Below, piece after piece: positions 32,839-44,957 of a stretch of 64,000 nucleotides of DNA. The notes beneath the pieces were generated by a model. The model did not search any database and was not told the origin of the DNA. It saw only the letters and a list, made by a program, of their open reading frames with translations. The position numbers were made by a program, and so were the translations under genes. Origin of the DNA: Diadophis punctatus similis (taxonomy: Eukaryota; Chordata; Lepidosauria; Squamata; Dipsadidae); contig JALIGW010000001.1 in assembly GCA_023053685.1 (NCBI GenBank), positions 66,593,740 through 66,657,739 on the forward strand, given 5' to 3'. Numbering within the stretch: position 1 is the stretch's first letter; every line of letters begins with the position of its first letter.

Positions 32839-33000
32839 TTTTATTTTTATTTTTTTATTTTTTTATTTTTTTATTTTTTTATTTTTTTATTTTTTTATTT
32901 TTTTATTTTTTTATTTTTTTATTTTTTTATTTTTTTATTTTTTTATGTATGTATGTATGTATGTATGTATGTATGTATGTATGTATGTATGTATGTATTT
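32839..33000. repeat. Compound microsatellite (ATTTTTTT)n-(ATGT)n
   Basis: About 13 octamer units (one A, seven T) pass into about 13 ATGT units, then into the (TTTA)n tail of the adjoining antisense L2. Frames here encode Phe/Tyr/Met repeats and are artefacts. Confidence 0.95.
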
Positions 33001-33397
33001 ATTTATTTATTTATTTATTTAATCGTTCTTATAGGCCGCCCCACTCCCACGGGACTCTGGGCGGCGTACAACATAAGAGAGGAACAATTTATAAAAACGA
33101 TAACAATTAAAATAGTTATAAAGATTAAAAAACGTATACCATCATTCGTACATGGGGAGACCACAGGTGTTCTCATTGGTCTCTATTTCACCCCGCCTGC
33201 AGGAAGAGTCATGTTTTAACGGCTTTACGGAAGGCCAGCAGGGTGGGGATAGTCCCGGATCTCTGGGGGAAGTTGGTTCCAGAGAGATGGAGCTCCACAG
33301 AGAAGGCTCTCCCCTGCGGTCCCGCCAACCGGCATTGCTTGGTTGATGGGACCTGGAGGAGACCAACTCTGTGGGACCTAATCGGTCGTAGGGAGGT
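33001..33397 (-). mobile_element. L2-clade LINE 3' end (antisense)
   Basis: Starts with (TTTA)n, then gccgccccactcccac and tctgggcggcgtacaac. It continues into the antisense of the L2 C-terminal codons (gggaagttggttccagag, ggcattgcttggttgatgg), including a region equivalent to FRKAVKTW. The coding part has indels. Confidence 0.85.
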
Positions 33398-33734
33398 ATG
33401 TATTATACTTTATTCCATCTACAAGTGTTTGCACACCTCTATATTCAATTAAAAGACTTATCAGGACTTGGCAAAGTGTGGCTATGTGTAGTGTATGATA
33501 TGCAATACAAGAGAATCTGATGAACCTACAGTTAATCACAGACCTCTGAATAATTCAAAAAAGTTTTGGTAAGAGTGAAAATAGTTCAAATGCCAAAGTC
33601 ATCAGACTGCTAGAAATGCAGACGTGGCCCTTTTGTGTCTCTCTTCACACAGTATCCAATTGGCGCACACAATTCTGATTCTAGTTTCATACCCCTAGCC
33701 TTCCTTTTAGTCCTCCTTCCTTTTAGTCTATTGC
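33398..33734. other. Intergenic, nothing assignable
   Basis: No recognised gene or repeat. Confidence 0.35.
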
Positions 33735-33800
33735 AGTTTTTCTCAACCTTGCAAACTTTAACCAATGCGTGGACTTCAACTCCCAGAAGTCCCCAGCCAG
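33735..33800. mobile_element. Foldback MITE remnant, ttggcaactttaag family
   Basis: Reads ctcaaccttgcaaacttta and gtggacttcaactcccag, one arm of the hairpin family, diverged. The second arm is not clearly present. Confidence 0.55.
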
Positions 33801-34025
33801 CATACTATTGAAACTTCAGAATCAGGCTTTGTTCTACAATATGCAGGAAAAGTGGCTATACAACATTGTTCTCTAATTTGGTGGACTTCTGATATCTTGG
33901 ACTACAGATTCCATAATTCTGGGCCAGCACAACCTATGCGAATTTGAGGACTTTTGTCCAATACATTATAATGGCATCAGATTTAAGAAATCTGGAACAA
34001 GGTTTATAAAAGGCATGGGTACAGG

Positions 34026-34261
34026 CAGAGGTGGGTTTCAGCAGGTTCTGACCAGTTCTGGAGAACCGGTAGCGGAAATTTTGAGTAGTTTGGAGAAACG
34101 GTAAATACCACCTCTGACTGGCCCCACCCCCATCTATTCTCTGCCCCCCCGAGTCCCAGCTGATCGGGAGGAAATGGGGATTTTGCAGTAACCTTCCCCT
34201 GCCACGCCCACCAAGCCATGCCCACAGAACCGGTAGTAAAAAAAATTGAAACCCACCACTG
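34026..34261 (-). mobile_element. hAT-type MITE, CAGRGGTGRR family, copy 5 (antisense)
   Basis: Ends cagaggtgggtttcagcag and gaaacccaccactg. The exact duplication ggtacagg lies at 34018-34025 and 34262-34269. The interior is the reverse complement of copy 1, with ttttgcagtaaccttcccct and gccacgcccaccaag. It is inserted at the left border of an L2-like remnant. Confidence 0.9.
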
Positions 34262-34269
34262 GGTACAGG

Positions 34270-34732
34270 TTACCGAAGGGACCATCTCATCCAACTGGGA
34301 TTGGCCTGCCCTACTCATGCTGGCAGAAGAGGCATTGGCCAGGAAATGCTGGCTGGCAGGGTCCAGGAGAAGGCCTTTTCTCTGCTGCTGCACCTGCCCT
34401 CTGGACCATCTCTCCCCCTCTCCCCCTTCCCCCCTCCCGGAGTGATGCCTGCTCCAACCTCCCGGACTTTCCATAAGAATCTAAAGACCTGGCTCTGCCA
34501 GTTGGCTTGTAACTCCACAGGACAGGATCCATAGTGGAGGTGGATGATAGATTAATAGCTGATCCCACCTCCCCCACTGCTCATCCCACTCCCTCTCTCT
34601 CCATCTTTTAGCTTTTGTATTTTGCATTTTTATAGTTTTGTAGTATTCTATTTATATAGTTTTATGTTTAATATTGTAATCCTCCCAGAGTTACCTTTTG
34701 GTAAGATGGGCAGTCAACAAATTTGGTAAATA
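34270..34732 (+). mobile_element. Diverged L2-like LINE, 3' end
   Basis: Blocks equivalent to PALWTISPPLP and to the ending NLKTWLCQLACN are readable with frame changes. They are followed by an AT-rich 3' UTR and a tetramer tail. It is a subfamily distinct from the copy at 30176. Confidence 0.6.
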
Positions 34733-34733
34733 A

Positions 34734-34809
<76 letters not shown>

Positions 34810-34850
34810 CTAGCAAGCAAGCAAGCAAGCAAGCAAGTAAATAAGTAAAG
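34733..34850. repeat. (AAGT)n-(AAGC)n microsatellite
   Basis: About 20 AAGT units pass into about 6 AAGC units. It directly follows the L2-like 3' end, consistent with expansion of a LINE tail. Confidence 0.95.
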
Positions 34851-36124
34851 TAAAATAAGTTAATAATCCAAAATGCAATTGCTGTACACATTGTTTAATT
34901 AAACTAACAATTTTTCTCTCTCAATTTGACTTGGAGCTGAAGACTGAAAGCCAACTTGACTAAACCTAGTTTCATTAGGGAAAAAAAAATCTGCTGCTGG
35001 CACAGATTAATGAACTATCCTAAACAAATATGTTTGATTGGCATATTATAGGTAGGTTTCAAGGTGAAGAAAGTCACCTAGTTTCTTGATTTACAGGAAG
35101 AGAGACCATAAAAAGTAATTTTTAAGTCAATGATTTGTACTGCACTTTGATTTAACCACAGCAAACCAATGCATCTCAAATGAACAGATTACTGTTGCTG
35201 ATTTTATTCTCTTGTTCCAAGAGAGATGTTGGATAAACCTGAGCTGAGATCAAGGGACTTGGGAACTAAAAAGCTAATGCTTATATCAAACGGGACAAAG
35301 CTATGGATTCATACACTGATTGTATATGACCCAATAAAGTTAACTTACCCAGTAAACTTACTTGACCAGCCAGACTTTGAAAAGCTAAAAAAAGAAAAAA
35401 TGCTAGAGGAAGGAAATACTTCAAGATCATATTCTGTAGAAGCCATTACTGTAACCTGTATCTGTAGTTTCTTAGCAACAGCTGATCCAGCAATCCCATG
35501 CAAGCCATCCCACGGGGCCAAGACCACTTATCATAAATGACATTGTGGGGCATGCAAGGCATGTCTGATGGTTTGCAGACCAAACATTAAACATACACAC
35601 TCAGTATGAAATGGAGCTCTTACAATGCAATCAGAAACTTCATTGAAACCCACAGCTCTTGGGAAAACAACCCCAGAAATAATATATAATCTTGGAAAAA
35701 TATTTTTTAGTAGATGCATAACGAGAAGGAGATTTTTTAAAAGGTTTCCATTAAGGCAGATTTAAAGGTTGTTTAAAAGAAGCTCTAAAATTGGGTTTAA
35801 GCTTCAAAATAAATTGCCTGATAGGCAAAAGGTGCATGCTCTTGCATGCCCAACAATATCATTCGTGGTATTCTTTTTCCAAAAGGAATTTCATCGAATT
35901 ATATCTATTTACGGTATGTTCATTTCATTCACATTGCAATTATTTATTAAAAACTATAAAAACTATATCCTGGGAAGAGGACTTTCAGGTGATTTTCTAT
36001 GGCAAGAGTTCAAAAAAATACGGTAGATTCTTGGGAAATAAGAGAGTTTAAAATGGTAGACGGAGAGATGAGTAAAAAAATGTTTCTCCTTTTACACCCA
36101 GTCTTAACACTAAATAGGTTTTCT
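34851..36124. other. Intergenic, unassigned ORF on the + strand
   Basis: A 104-codon + frame at 35226-35540 is not low-complexity. It resembles no family I know and lacks clear splice or promoter context. The rest is AT-rich. Confidence 0.3.
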
Positions 36125-36132
36125 CTCCAATG

Positions 36133-36468
36133 CAGGGGTGTCAAACTCGATTTCATTCAGGGCCGCATCAAGGCTGGGTTTGACCTCGGGGGGCCGGGAT
36201 GGGTGTGGCCAGGGTGGCCGTGGGCAGCTCAATGTCACCCAGGTTGGGGGCGCCCGTAGTGACTCGAGCACTCTGCAATAGTGTCCTGCAACCCTCTGCC
36301 AGCGAAAATAGAGCTCAGGAAGGCCGCCCGCAGCCCTCACAAGCTCCGTTTTTGCTGGCAGAGGCACCGCGGGCCAGCCCTTCACTATTTCCAGGGCGGC
36401 CCCATGGGCCAGATCTAAACACCCCGCAGGCCGGCCCCGGCTCCCGGGCTTTGAGTTTGACATCCCTG
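36133..36468. mobile_element. hAT-type element, CAGGGGTGTCAAACTC ends
   Basis: Ends caggggtgtcaaactcga and tttgagtttgacatccctg. The exact duplication ctccaatg lies at 36125-36132 and 36469-36476. The interior is GC-rich with gggccggg and ggccggcccc words. Non-coding. Confidence 0.87.
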
Positions 36469-36640
36469 CTCCAATGGGATTTTCCTCATGTATTTTACCA
36501 GAAAATGTAGATAGGACATTTTAAATAATGAGAGCCCTCCTAACCATACTGATGCAATATGAAGGTACAAGTACAGATTGAGCGAAACCTGGCTCAAAAA
36601 CAGTAATGTCTGGTAAAGTACATGGTAAAATCTCATAGGG

Positions 36641-36905
36641 GGGAAGAGTAACTTGGTTAGGGTTATGTCATCATGAAATTGGAGAGCAAAATGGATGTCA
36701 CCAACAGATTCATAGTGGATTGGTAGGGTGCTGACTTTTGGAATACCCTAACCAAATGTATTGGTAAAAGAGTTAGGAAAATCCCTTAGGAGGAAAAACT
36801 CTCTTAGGGTTCAGGTTAGATTGCCATGAATTTGAAGAGCAAAATGGACCTCAGCAACAAATTCATAGTGCATCATTATTATTAGGAGGGTGTTGACTTT
36901 TCGAG
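36641..36905. repeat. Diverged direct duplication, period about 165 bp
   Basis: Two diverged copies share gagcaaaatgga, attcatagtg and gggtg-tgactttt. Non-coding; the family is not recognised. Confidence 0.55.
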
Positions 36906-37143
36906 CCTGCCCTTTCTTTCGGATAGTTGCAATGTGTGCAATAAAAGCTTTCCGTCAAAAAAGCACTGAAGAACCTCTGGTTCTAAAGTTTTTTTAAAAA
37001 CTATAATTCTCACATCCCTCCCATTGACCATTGTGGTTGGAGTTCCAGTTGAAGAATCTCTGGAAAGCCTGAGTTTTTACCATTTGCTTTAAAGCATAGT
37101 CACTATTGATATGCAGATATGTAAAATTTCTGTCTTTGTATAT
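36906..37143. other. Intergenic, nothing assignable
   Basis: Nothing recognised. Confidence 0.35.
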
Positions 37144-37145
37144 AA

Positions 37146-37805
37146 TACTGGCAGTCCTCCAGTGGTGGGTTCCTACCGGTGCGGTCCACTCTGTCGTCCC
37201 GGTAGCGGCCAGCAGATGGCACTATTTGCGCGCCGTCTTCAGCGGTCAGTCGTGCGGTGTCGTCTTCAGCAGTCCGTTGCGCGCATCGCCAGCTTTTTAA
37301 AGAATTTGTGGGCTTTTTTGCTTCTGCGCATGCACGGAAGCAAAATCTCACCGAAATCACACACGCATGCACGTCCCCTCATGAAATTTCAGCGAGATTT
37401 TGCTTCCGCACATGCACAGAAGCAAAATTGCGCGAGGGGGCGTGTGCGCACGAAACATGGAGATGCACGCGCAGCGCACCGGTATCGGTAAGTGAGCAAT
37501 CCGCCCCTGCAGTCCTCCCTTAAAAACACTAATTTGGAGTGGACATTAATTATTATCCATAATTAAGTGATATGGTTTTATCACTAATTGCAATCATTAA
37601 ACAAGGACTTTGTGAATCATTAAGTGATGACCTGACAGGACCTCAAGTTGCAAATTCCTGCTGGCATCCCCATTGAATTTGATTGTGGAAGAGGGTCAGG
37701 GAAGGTCAAAAAACACGATCACATGACCTCAGGACATTGTGATAAGTTGTAAGTACAAGGACCGGTTGCAACTACCACTCGTTCAGTGCCATTGTGAGTT
37801 TGAAC
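37146..37805. mobile_element. TA-flanked CAGGTAGTCC-type element, degenerate, split by hAT
   Basis: The left tip ctggcagtcctc (after TA) continues at 37510-37805 with cagtcctcccttaaaaacac, then gatcacatgacctcagg and gtaagtacaaggaccgg. It is a diverged relative of the element at 43605. The hAT-type MITE at 37160 lies inside it. Confidence 0.6.
37160..37509 (+). mobile_element. hAT-type MITE, CAGRGGTGRR family, copy 6
   Basis: Starts cagtggtgggttcctaccgg and ends aatccgcccctg. The exact duplication cagtcctc lies at 37152-37159 and 37510-37517. The core has tctgcgcatgcacggaagc and opposed gattttgcttccgcac words, as in copies 4 and 8. Confidence 0.9.
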
Positions 37806-38881
37806 CAATGTATAATAGTATATTGCATGATATGCTTTGATAATAAAAGGAAGAAAAAAAATTCTACATTCTCATCATGAAAGCTTGTGGTTGTATTTTT
37901 CATACAGAATAAGTTCCCAGATAATTAGGATAATTAATATAATTAAATCCATTTAAATCAAATCATGGCAGAGATAGTGTCCATTTCCATTAAAATCTTC
38001 ATGCGAGGTTACTTTATACAGTTTATATCTGTGGCTCACACAATGCTACATAAACTATTGAATCCTGAGTGAAAATAGTGCCTTGTCAGCCGGAGGTACT
38101 CAAAAGAATTTCCCCAGAGACTCTTAAAACACATTGGCTAATGGGAAATTAATTTTTTAGCACTAGAAGTTGCCATTTCCAGTCACCTCAGAACAGGCTG
38201 TTTCGGCCTATCCACATTTAAAAGGGAAAGAGTATTTATGAAGAGCTTTGTACTTAAAGGAAAAAAACGCACAAAGACAAAAAAACAGGGCAACAGCAGT
38301 TTGGCTTTCCAATGAGCCAGTGAAATAGCATATTTGACCTCAGCGCAATAATATTGCTGATCACCCCAGGACAATTACATCAGAAGGTGCCAATATTGGA
38401 AACTCCAGTTAATTGTTGCTTTGGGACAGTAACTTTAAGAGCAGAAATTCCAAACCAGATTTACAATCACCTCTTCTTTCCCCAAATGTTTTGCTTTCAG
38501 AGGGATTCTTAACAACTTCATTTTGAACTATATACCTCATGACTTCATAAACCACTTGAAATGACTTTTTCCACTTTAGAAAACCATGTAGTGCTGTCAG
38601 GAGAGAGTCTATGAAACTCTAACCAAGAGCCTTAGTATGGCATTAAATTATCTTTCCTGTGATTCTTTGCAGAAAGCTATAGTCCTTAAATTATTATAAA
38701 ATTGGTGGAAGTTTATAGCGCAGATACATGTTTAAGGATATTCAACCATTTTTTTTTCTTTTCTCAGGATAATTGGCCACTATTATCTGAAGTCAGGGAT
38801 GTCTGCAGGAAAGGACTAAACAAGTCAAAAGGGTGCCCACAACCACACAGTTGAAGTCTTGCCTGCTTTTTATGTGCACCA
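37806..38881. other. Intergenic, nothing assignable
   Basis: AT-rich, unique-looking. No gene or repeat recognised. Confidence 0.4.
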
Positions 38882-38889
38882 CACCCATG

Positions 38890-39201
38890 CAGGGGTGGGT
38901 TCCTCCCGGTTCGGACCGGATCGACCAAACCGGTAGCGACCCGGTGGTGATGTCACTGTCGGTGCCGTTCTGTGCGCGCTGCCATCTTTTTAAAAAAAAT
39001 TTTCCCTTCCACGGCTTGAAAAAGAGCCTGCCCGCCCACCTGTGGGTGAATACTGACCTTTATTTCTTCACCCGAAGCACAGTTGATGAGCTCCTCAGCT
39101 GTGTTTCAGGCTCTTTCCTGCTTTTGAGCATGTGCGCAAGCCAAATCGCGCAAAATGTCACGATGCGAACCGGTAGTGAAGGTAAGTGGAACCCACCCCT
39201 G
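38890..39201 (+). mobile_element. hAT-type MITE, CAGRGGTGRR family, copy 7
   Basis: Starts caggggtgggttcctcccgg and ends gtggaacccacccctg. The flanks cacccatg and cacacata agree at 6 of 8 positions, so it is an older copy. The interior is diverged from the other copies. Confidence 0.8.
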
Positions 39202-40738
39202 CACACATAATATTTTATAGCAAGGGGTAGCTTCAATGGCACAGTTGCAATTGCCATCTCAACCTTTTTGACCTTCTTTCTCCACAAATGTTCCCGATAG
39301 AAGTACTCTCTGCCTATCTTGAGTCAAGTAAAAACTACCCTGGTTTGAAACTGGATTGCCAATCCTGAACATGCCTCTATTCCCTCTGTATACTGCAGTC
39401 TCCTTAACCTCTATCAAAGATAATGGTTGATAAAGCCCAACAGATTCAATACTGCTCAAAGCAGTTCTTGAACCTCTCTTCCTTCTCTTTTCCTCTTGGA
39501 CAGGCAGCTGTGCAACTGAGTCAGCTCCAACTTTGCTACCCAGAGTAGTTTTGATGCTCTGGGCTCCCAGCTGCAATGCACAGTTTTGAAAGCACGTCTT
39601 GGGAAGGCCTGGATACATCTGCCTCTTTGAGACAAAACTGCATAGTAATTTAAGCAAGGGAATCAGCCATCAATCGATCGATCGATCAAGGCACTTTTAG
39701 GACCAAAGCATTATTGAGTATCACACTATTTAAAATGTGTAGTTTTAACAAGGTTACTTCTGTTTAAAGAAAAGGCCTCCTTCACAGTTGCTATTGTTAT
39801 GGAATCCAGAAGAGGGTTGCATTGCAAACTCTATTCTGGAACGGTTGGATTATGACTGAGGAAAGCACATTTCCTGTCAAGCAGGACTATTCCTGATATA
39901 TTGTCTTTGTGGAGTCAACCTCTTCCAGACTCTGGACAGGATGGGGGCATTTATCTAAATGAGGCAACATAAAGAATTAGTGTCGGAGCCAACTGTTGCC
40001 TCATTTTGATAACAGGCTGGTCAGAATCAGGGGTCAATGGGGGGAATATTACTTTCAAAGTGGTATAGTTAAGTCAATCTACAGACTGTCTAGCCATCTC
40101 ATGGAGAAACTTGACCTTCCAATTAAGTTAGAGGTTATGTTCCCATGCATTTTTCTTATCAATACAGATGACAAACAGGTCGGTCCTGCTCTTAATTAGC
40201 CTTCAATGTGTGCAAAAAAATCCTTAGTTGGGATCCAAATGTCTCTTGATAGCCTCTTTTCAACATAAGATCTTGAACTCTTGATCCCTTCCACACTTTG
40301 GCATATAACTCTAAGAAAAGCAAGAATTTGCTGGAAAGTCTCGCACCACATAAAACAGTTAAGAACCATTGTCATACTAGCAATTTTCCTGCTGTGTTTC
40401 TCAGGCAAGCTTTCAGGAATGCTTCTTGTCCCTGGACATGCAAGCAAGTAACCAGGATATTATGTAATGTTGGCTTGCTCCCCAGGGAACCTGGGTTTCT
40501 AGAAGGCAAGATCATTTCGATTCATTGGCAATAAGATATACTCTAAGTCATCTCACATTCTCAAAATTGCTTTTTCTGAAGAAGGGTGAGAAAAATGGCT
40601 ATGTCTGAAGTATGTAAGGATGTGGCCAGTGGAAAACATTAAACTTTTCCATATAATACCTGTCCACTTAATTGAACATGGAAGGTTCATAACTATCCAC
40701 TTCTGAATGCCCAGATATGCAGAGCCAATGCTAATTCC
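39202..40738. other. Intergenic with an unassigned 132-codon antisense ORF
   Basis: The antisense frame at 39259-39657 is open for 132 codons with balanced composition (KRRKRGSRTAL, IGNPVSNQGSFYL). A second antisense frame of 83 codons lies at 40196-40447. Neither matches a protein I know. They may be a degenerate transposon or chance. A short (atcg)n run is at 39670-39688. Confidence 0.3.
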
Positions 40739-40746
40739 ATCATGAC

Positions 40747-41166
40747 CAGTGGTGGGCTCCTACTGGTGCGGTCCACTCTGTCGTTCCGGTAGAGGTCAGC
40801 AGATAGCGCTATTTGTGCTCAACAGCTCCGGTGCCATCTTCCCCGGTCTGTCGAGTGGCGCCATCTTTTTTGGGGGAATTTTTGGGCTGATTCTGCTTCC
40901 TGCGCATGCACGGAAGCAAAATCTCGCGAGGGGACACGCATGCGCATGAGATTTCGACGATTTTTTGCTTCCACGCATGCGCAGAAGCAAAAAAGTGCTG
41001 AAATTGTGTGTGCACGCACGTCCCCTTGTAAAATTTTGCTTCCCCGCATGCGCAGGAAGCAAAATCGCACAAGGCGGCGCACGTGCATAGCAAGCGCGCG
41101 AGCGCTGAAACATGGCGATGTGCGCGCAGCGCACCGGTAGCATGAAGAATAGGCAACCCGCCCCTG
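40747..41166 (+). mobile_element. hAT-type MITE, CAGRGGTGRR family, copy 8
   Basis: Starts cagtggtgggctcctactgg and ends cccgcccctg. The exact duplication atcatgac lies at 40739-40746 and 41167-41174. It contains three NRF1-like cgcatgcgca motifs (about 40937, 40974, 41046) and several gaagcaaaat words in both orientations. Confidence 0.9.
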
Positions 41167-41174
41167 ATCATGAC

Positions 41175-42427
41175 ATACACTTGGCAGGTACAACTAGTAG
41201 TATACAAGCATAGATTGAAGCCCCAGTCATCTGAATGAAAGATTGGGAACTGTCATATTGCGTATAGTTAGTTTTCTTTCCAGCAGAATTGGATGGTTGT
41301 TTTGGAGTGTACTCAACTGCAAGAGTATTGTCTGAATAGTCCATCCACCCACTCACCCACCCAGACCTAATAAATATGAGCGATGCTGTGGCATTAGCTA
41401 GATGCCGGGCAAAACAGCTTTGTAACTGTCTTGCTTTCATCATTCTACTGCTTCTTAGATCATCTTCCTGGTCCTGGACATGAATGGTTTCCTTCCCCTT
41501 GACAGGACACAGGTGGGGGGGGGGAGTCATAATGTTAGAGCTGTACAGTTCTTGGGAAATAATTTAGAAAATGTGCTTCAAAGCATGATGCACTTGTCTG
41601 CAGGTCTTTAAAGCAATCGTGGCTTTTCCCAGATTCACACACCTGCTCTTTGCAATTTCTATGTGATTCCAGGTGCTGTGATGTTTACTCTCTTGTATGT
41701 TCTGAAGCACCTTTGCAGAACTGAATTTGAAGCAGGGCACAGCCTTAGTAAATAGGCATCTTCAGGTCTCAGGTCCTCACTTCCTTATGTTTTCAGGGTG
41801 ATTTTGAAAGATCTGAAGACTGGATCAGTCTGAATGTACTGTATGGCCTATGATTCTGAGGAATCTAGTAAAATTGCCAATACAAAATTATATTCCTTAA
41901 AGAGCTTAGTGTACCCACCACTTACAGCAATCCACTGAAAACAAAAACAGCTAGTGAACTGAAAGTTGACGTGAGTCATTTCCAATGCCCTTTGTTTAAT
42001 TTTCTGAAGAACTTGAACTGATGACTTGCTATCCATAGAAGGATAAAAAATGTGCCTCAATAGCTAGTTGGATTTCAGTTAACTGGTTTTTGGCATCTCT
42101 CATCACTGATTAATGATGCAAAGTAGAAAGTAATTGAAAGAGCCAAGAGTCATGCAACTGCGAGCAAGTGAAGAAGACCAGAAAATGTTTCTGATTCCCA
42201 AGAGCTCCCATTTTATCCTTTTCTTAATTAGTACAATGTCAGCTACTAATATGAAATGCACGCTTGTTTGTGCCCAAATAAGTAAACTAACATGATAAAC
42301 CTGGTTCAGAAAATATGGTAGTATCACAGCTTGGTTCCTACAATATTCTCATTCCCTTTTGGCTAAGCCATTGCTTATTTGTTTTCTATATCCTTCCATT
42401 TTCCTTTTTGTGTGTGATGTAGTAACA
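41175..42427. other. Intergenic, nothing assignable
   Basis: No recognised gene or repeat; small unrelated frames only. Confidence 0.4.
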
Positions 42428-42435
42428 AGGTATAC

Positions 42436-42570
42436 CAGAAGTCTTCAAACTTGGCAACTTTAAGACTTGTGGACTTCAACTCCCAGAATTCTCCAGCCAG
42501 CTATGCTGGCTGGAGAATTCTGGGAGTTGAAGACCACAAGTCTTAAAGTTGCCAAGTTTGGGGACCCCTG
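42436..42570. mobile_element. Foldback MITE, ttggcaactttaag family, near-perfect hairpin
   Basis: Arms of about 60 bp pair almost perfectly around the loop ccagctatgctgg. The outer ends are cagaagtcttcaaac and tttggggacccctg. The exact 8-bp duplication aggtatac lies at 42428-42435 and 42571-42578, so it behaves as a hAT-type insertion. Confidence 0.9.
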
Positions 42571-42578
42571 AGGTATAC

Positions 42579-43159
42579 CATTCAAGGACAAATGATTAAT
42601 GGTCTCTCATTTTGGGAGAGGGGTTGGGGATATCTTTAAATGCCAAAATGAGAACTTTATTGCTTTCCCCTACCCTAATAAATTCTTCATTACAGTTTGT
42701 GCTAGACCTGAGAGAAACATTTTTAGTGTATTTGCTATATGAGGCCTGTAAGCTTTCCTTCCAGGCTACATAAACATAACTCCACACTATACAAGAATAC
42801 CTAACTCATCCTTTTCTTATTGCTTGAATTTGGCAATATATACTTTTTGCTCCTTTGTCTTTTGTAGAGTTGGCTGAACCCAATTCTGTTTTTGTTTTTA
42901 ATTCATGTCTAATGAATTACATATTCATCTTGGGAAAAATACCACATTTTGTTCAATATTTCTGTTTTTCTAGCCTTCGTTTCAACTAATCTCTTCCTGG
43001 TAAAAACAGCAATGACATTGTGAGGTGCGTATACTGTAGTAAAAGAGCTGAGTCTAGGTCAGCCTGACAAGGTAGATCTGACAAAGAGACCAATGCCATG
43101 TAGGTCAGAAGTATTTTTTTTTTGTAACAGAGGAAGAAGTTCTTGCAAGTCTGCATGTG
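42579..43159. other. Intergenic, nothing assignable
   Basis: No recognised gene or repeat. Confidence 0.4.
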
Positions 43160-43164
43160 CTACC

Positions 43165-43439
43165 TGTTACGTCCCCACAGGACGCTGCAGGACGCTGTCA
43201 AAGCTCCCAATTGGTCGAGACCGGCCCGGCTACTGAGCGGGAGATTCCTAGCCCCCTATTGGCTGCCGTGTCTGACAGCCGCATATAAAAAGAACTGTCA
43301 GACGCGGCTGAGGTAACTTTTACTTCGTTTGGATCTGTTTGGATTGTTCGTTGCTGTTCTCTACTTCGAGCTTTAATAAAGGCTACTTGGTTTACACTCC
43401 CCGTCTCGCCTCAGTTATTCCTGCGCCTCGGATCTAACA
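43165..43439 (+). mobile_element. Solo LTR of an LTR retroelement
   Basis: A 275-bp sequence beginning TGTTACG and ending TCTAACA, so its tips are inverted. A TATA-type box gcatataaaaag (about 43283) is followed by an AATAAA within ctttaataaagg (about 43375), as in an LTR promoter and poly(A) region. The flanks ctacc and ctatc form a 5-bp duplication with one mismatch. There is no internal coding region, so it is a recombined solo LTR. Whether the parent is Ty3-type or retroviral is unclear. Confidence 0.75.
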
Positions 43440-43604
43440 CTATCTGTTCCCTCCCTTTGTGGATTTGTTTTCTCAGGTTATTTCTTGGCCTGGGCTCAGG
43501 CCCCATTTATCTGCCTGTTGCCTTAATAGTGACTCTTCCTCCTGTTCTTCGAAGGCCATTCCTTCTACCCTCTGCAGTCTATTTGGTAGAAGTCTGTTCC
43601 ATTA

Positions 43605-44008
43605 CAGGTAGTCCTCGACTGACATCCATTCTTTTAGCAACCATTTGAAGTTACAATGGCACTGAAGAAAAGTGACCTAAGATTAGTTCTCTCGCTTATG
43701 ATCGTTTCTGCTTCCTCACAGTCACATGATCAAACTTTGGGTGCTCAGCCAATGGCATGCATTTTCAACAGCTGTAGCATTCAAGGTCACAGGGTCGCCA
43801 TTGTGTGACTTTCCTAGCTAGTTTCCGATAAGCAAAGTCAATGAGGGAAACAGGATTTGCTTCATGACTGCATGCTTCACTGCAATGCTTCACTTAACAG
43901 CTGTGGCAAAAAAAGGACCCCAAAATTGGCTGCAATTCACTTAACAACTGTCTTGCTTAGCAACCAAAATTATGGTCTCAATTGTGGTCGTAAGTCAGGG
44001 ATTACCTG
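43605..44008. mobile_element. TA-flanked TIR element, CAGGTAGTCC type
   Basis: Ends caggtagtcctcgact and agtcagggattacctg are inverted repeats, flanked by TA on both sides. The interior contains cttacaacaac-type words such as cacttaacaactgtcttgc and ccaattttggggtcc-like blocks. It has no transposase. Related pieces are at 37146-37805 and 47782-47860. The TA target suggests a Tc1/mariner-type mobiliser, but this is uncertain. Confidence 0.65.
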
Positions 44009-44100
44009 TACTTGGCGAAAAGAATGGAAATAATGAATACATTGCCTTTTTAATCCATACCCAACCCATTTAACTGTTTCTTTGCAAAGCAATATTTCTT

Positions 44101-44324
44101 CTCTGAGGTGGCGCGGTGGTTAAAATGCAGCACTGCAGTTCAGCAGTTCAGCTGTTCAAATCTCACCAGGCTCAAGATTGACTCAGCCTTCCATCCTTCC
44201 GAGGTCGGTAAAATGAGGACCCAGATTGTTGGGGGCAATATGCTGAACTCTGTAAACCGCTTAGAGAGGGCTGTAAAGCACTATGAAGCGGTATATAAGT
44301 CTAAGTGCTATTGCTATTGCTATT
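44101..44324 (+). mobile_element. tRNA-derived SINE (Sauria-SINE-like)
   Basis: Head ggcgcggtggttaaaatg with A box, B-box-like ctgttcaaatctc, then gactcagccttccatcc, aaaatgaggacccagat and agcggtatataagtct. It ends in (ttgcta)n. The head is slightly shortened compared with the copy at 5226. Confidence 0.83.
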
Positions 44325-44957
44325 CTCACCCTCTTGCATACTTTATGTCACTTGACATAAATATGGATGACAGTTAAGGTAGTTAATTCAGATAGCTAAA
44401 TTCCTTCTTGCTTTGTTCATAAGCATGTCTGAAATGGGGAATAGGGGTCTAAATCTACCGATTTCACCGGAAGTGACAAGCAAACTTTACTCTGACTTAT
44501 TGTCTGTGTAATACCATTCTCCCAGAAAAGCTGTACTTTAAAAGAAAAGGAAAGCGTTTTTAATCTCCAATGTGTTACTGTATTATTTGCTTTGGTGTCT
44601 GTCCAAATCCCATTATGGACATTTTAATGTGTTCATTTATTTTTAATTTCTCCCGGTAGTGCCTGACAACAAAATGGAACTATAACAACTGTTTATCTTC
44701 ACTGTACATCATATAAATAAAATAAATATTCCTGGCATTTCAATGGGTTTGTGAAAATATTGATGAACTGAATGCAGACATATTCAGTCATAGCAGCTCC
44801 TAAAATGTTACCAGGATCAATAACCCTCCCATATTCCCTACCAATTTTTGTACTTTTATCAGTGAGAGCCTATTATATAATATTAAACAAGATTATTTAA
44901 GGTTGGCCATAGACCATAGGCTCTCCTGGCATAGGCCACAGACTCGCCTCTTTCTCC
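44325..44957. other. Intergenic, nothing assignable
   Basis: No recognised gene or repeat. Confidence 0.4.
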
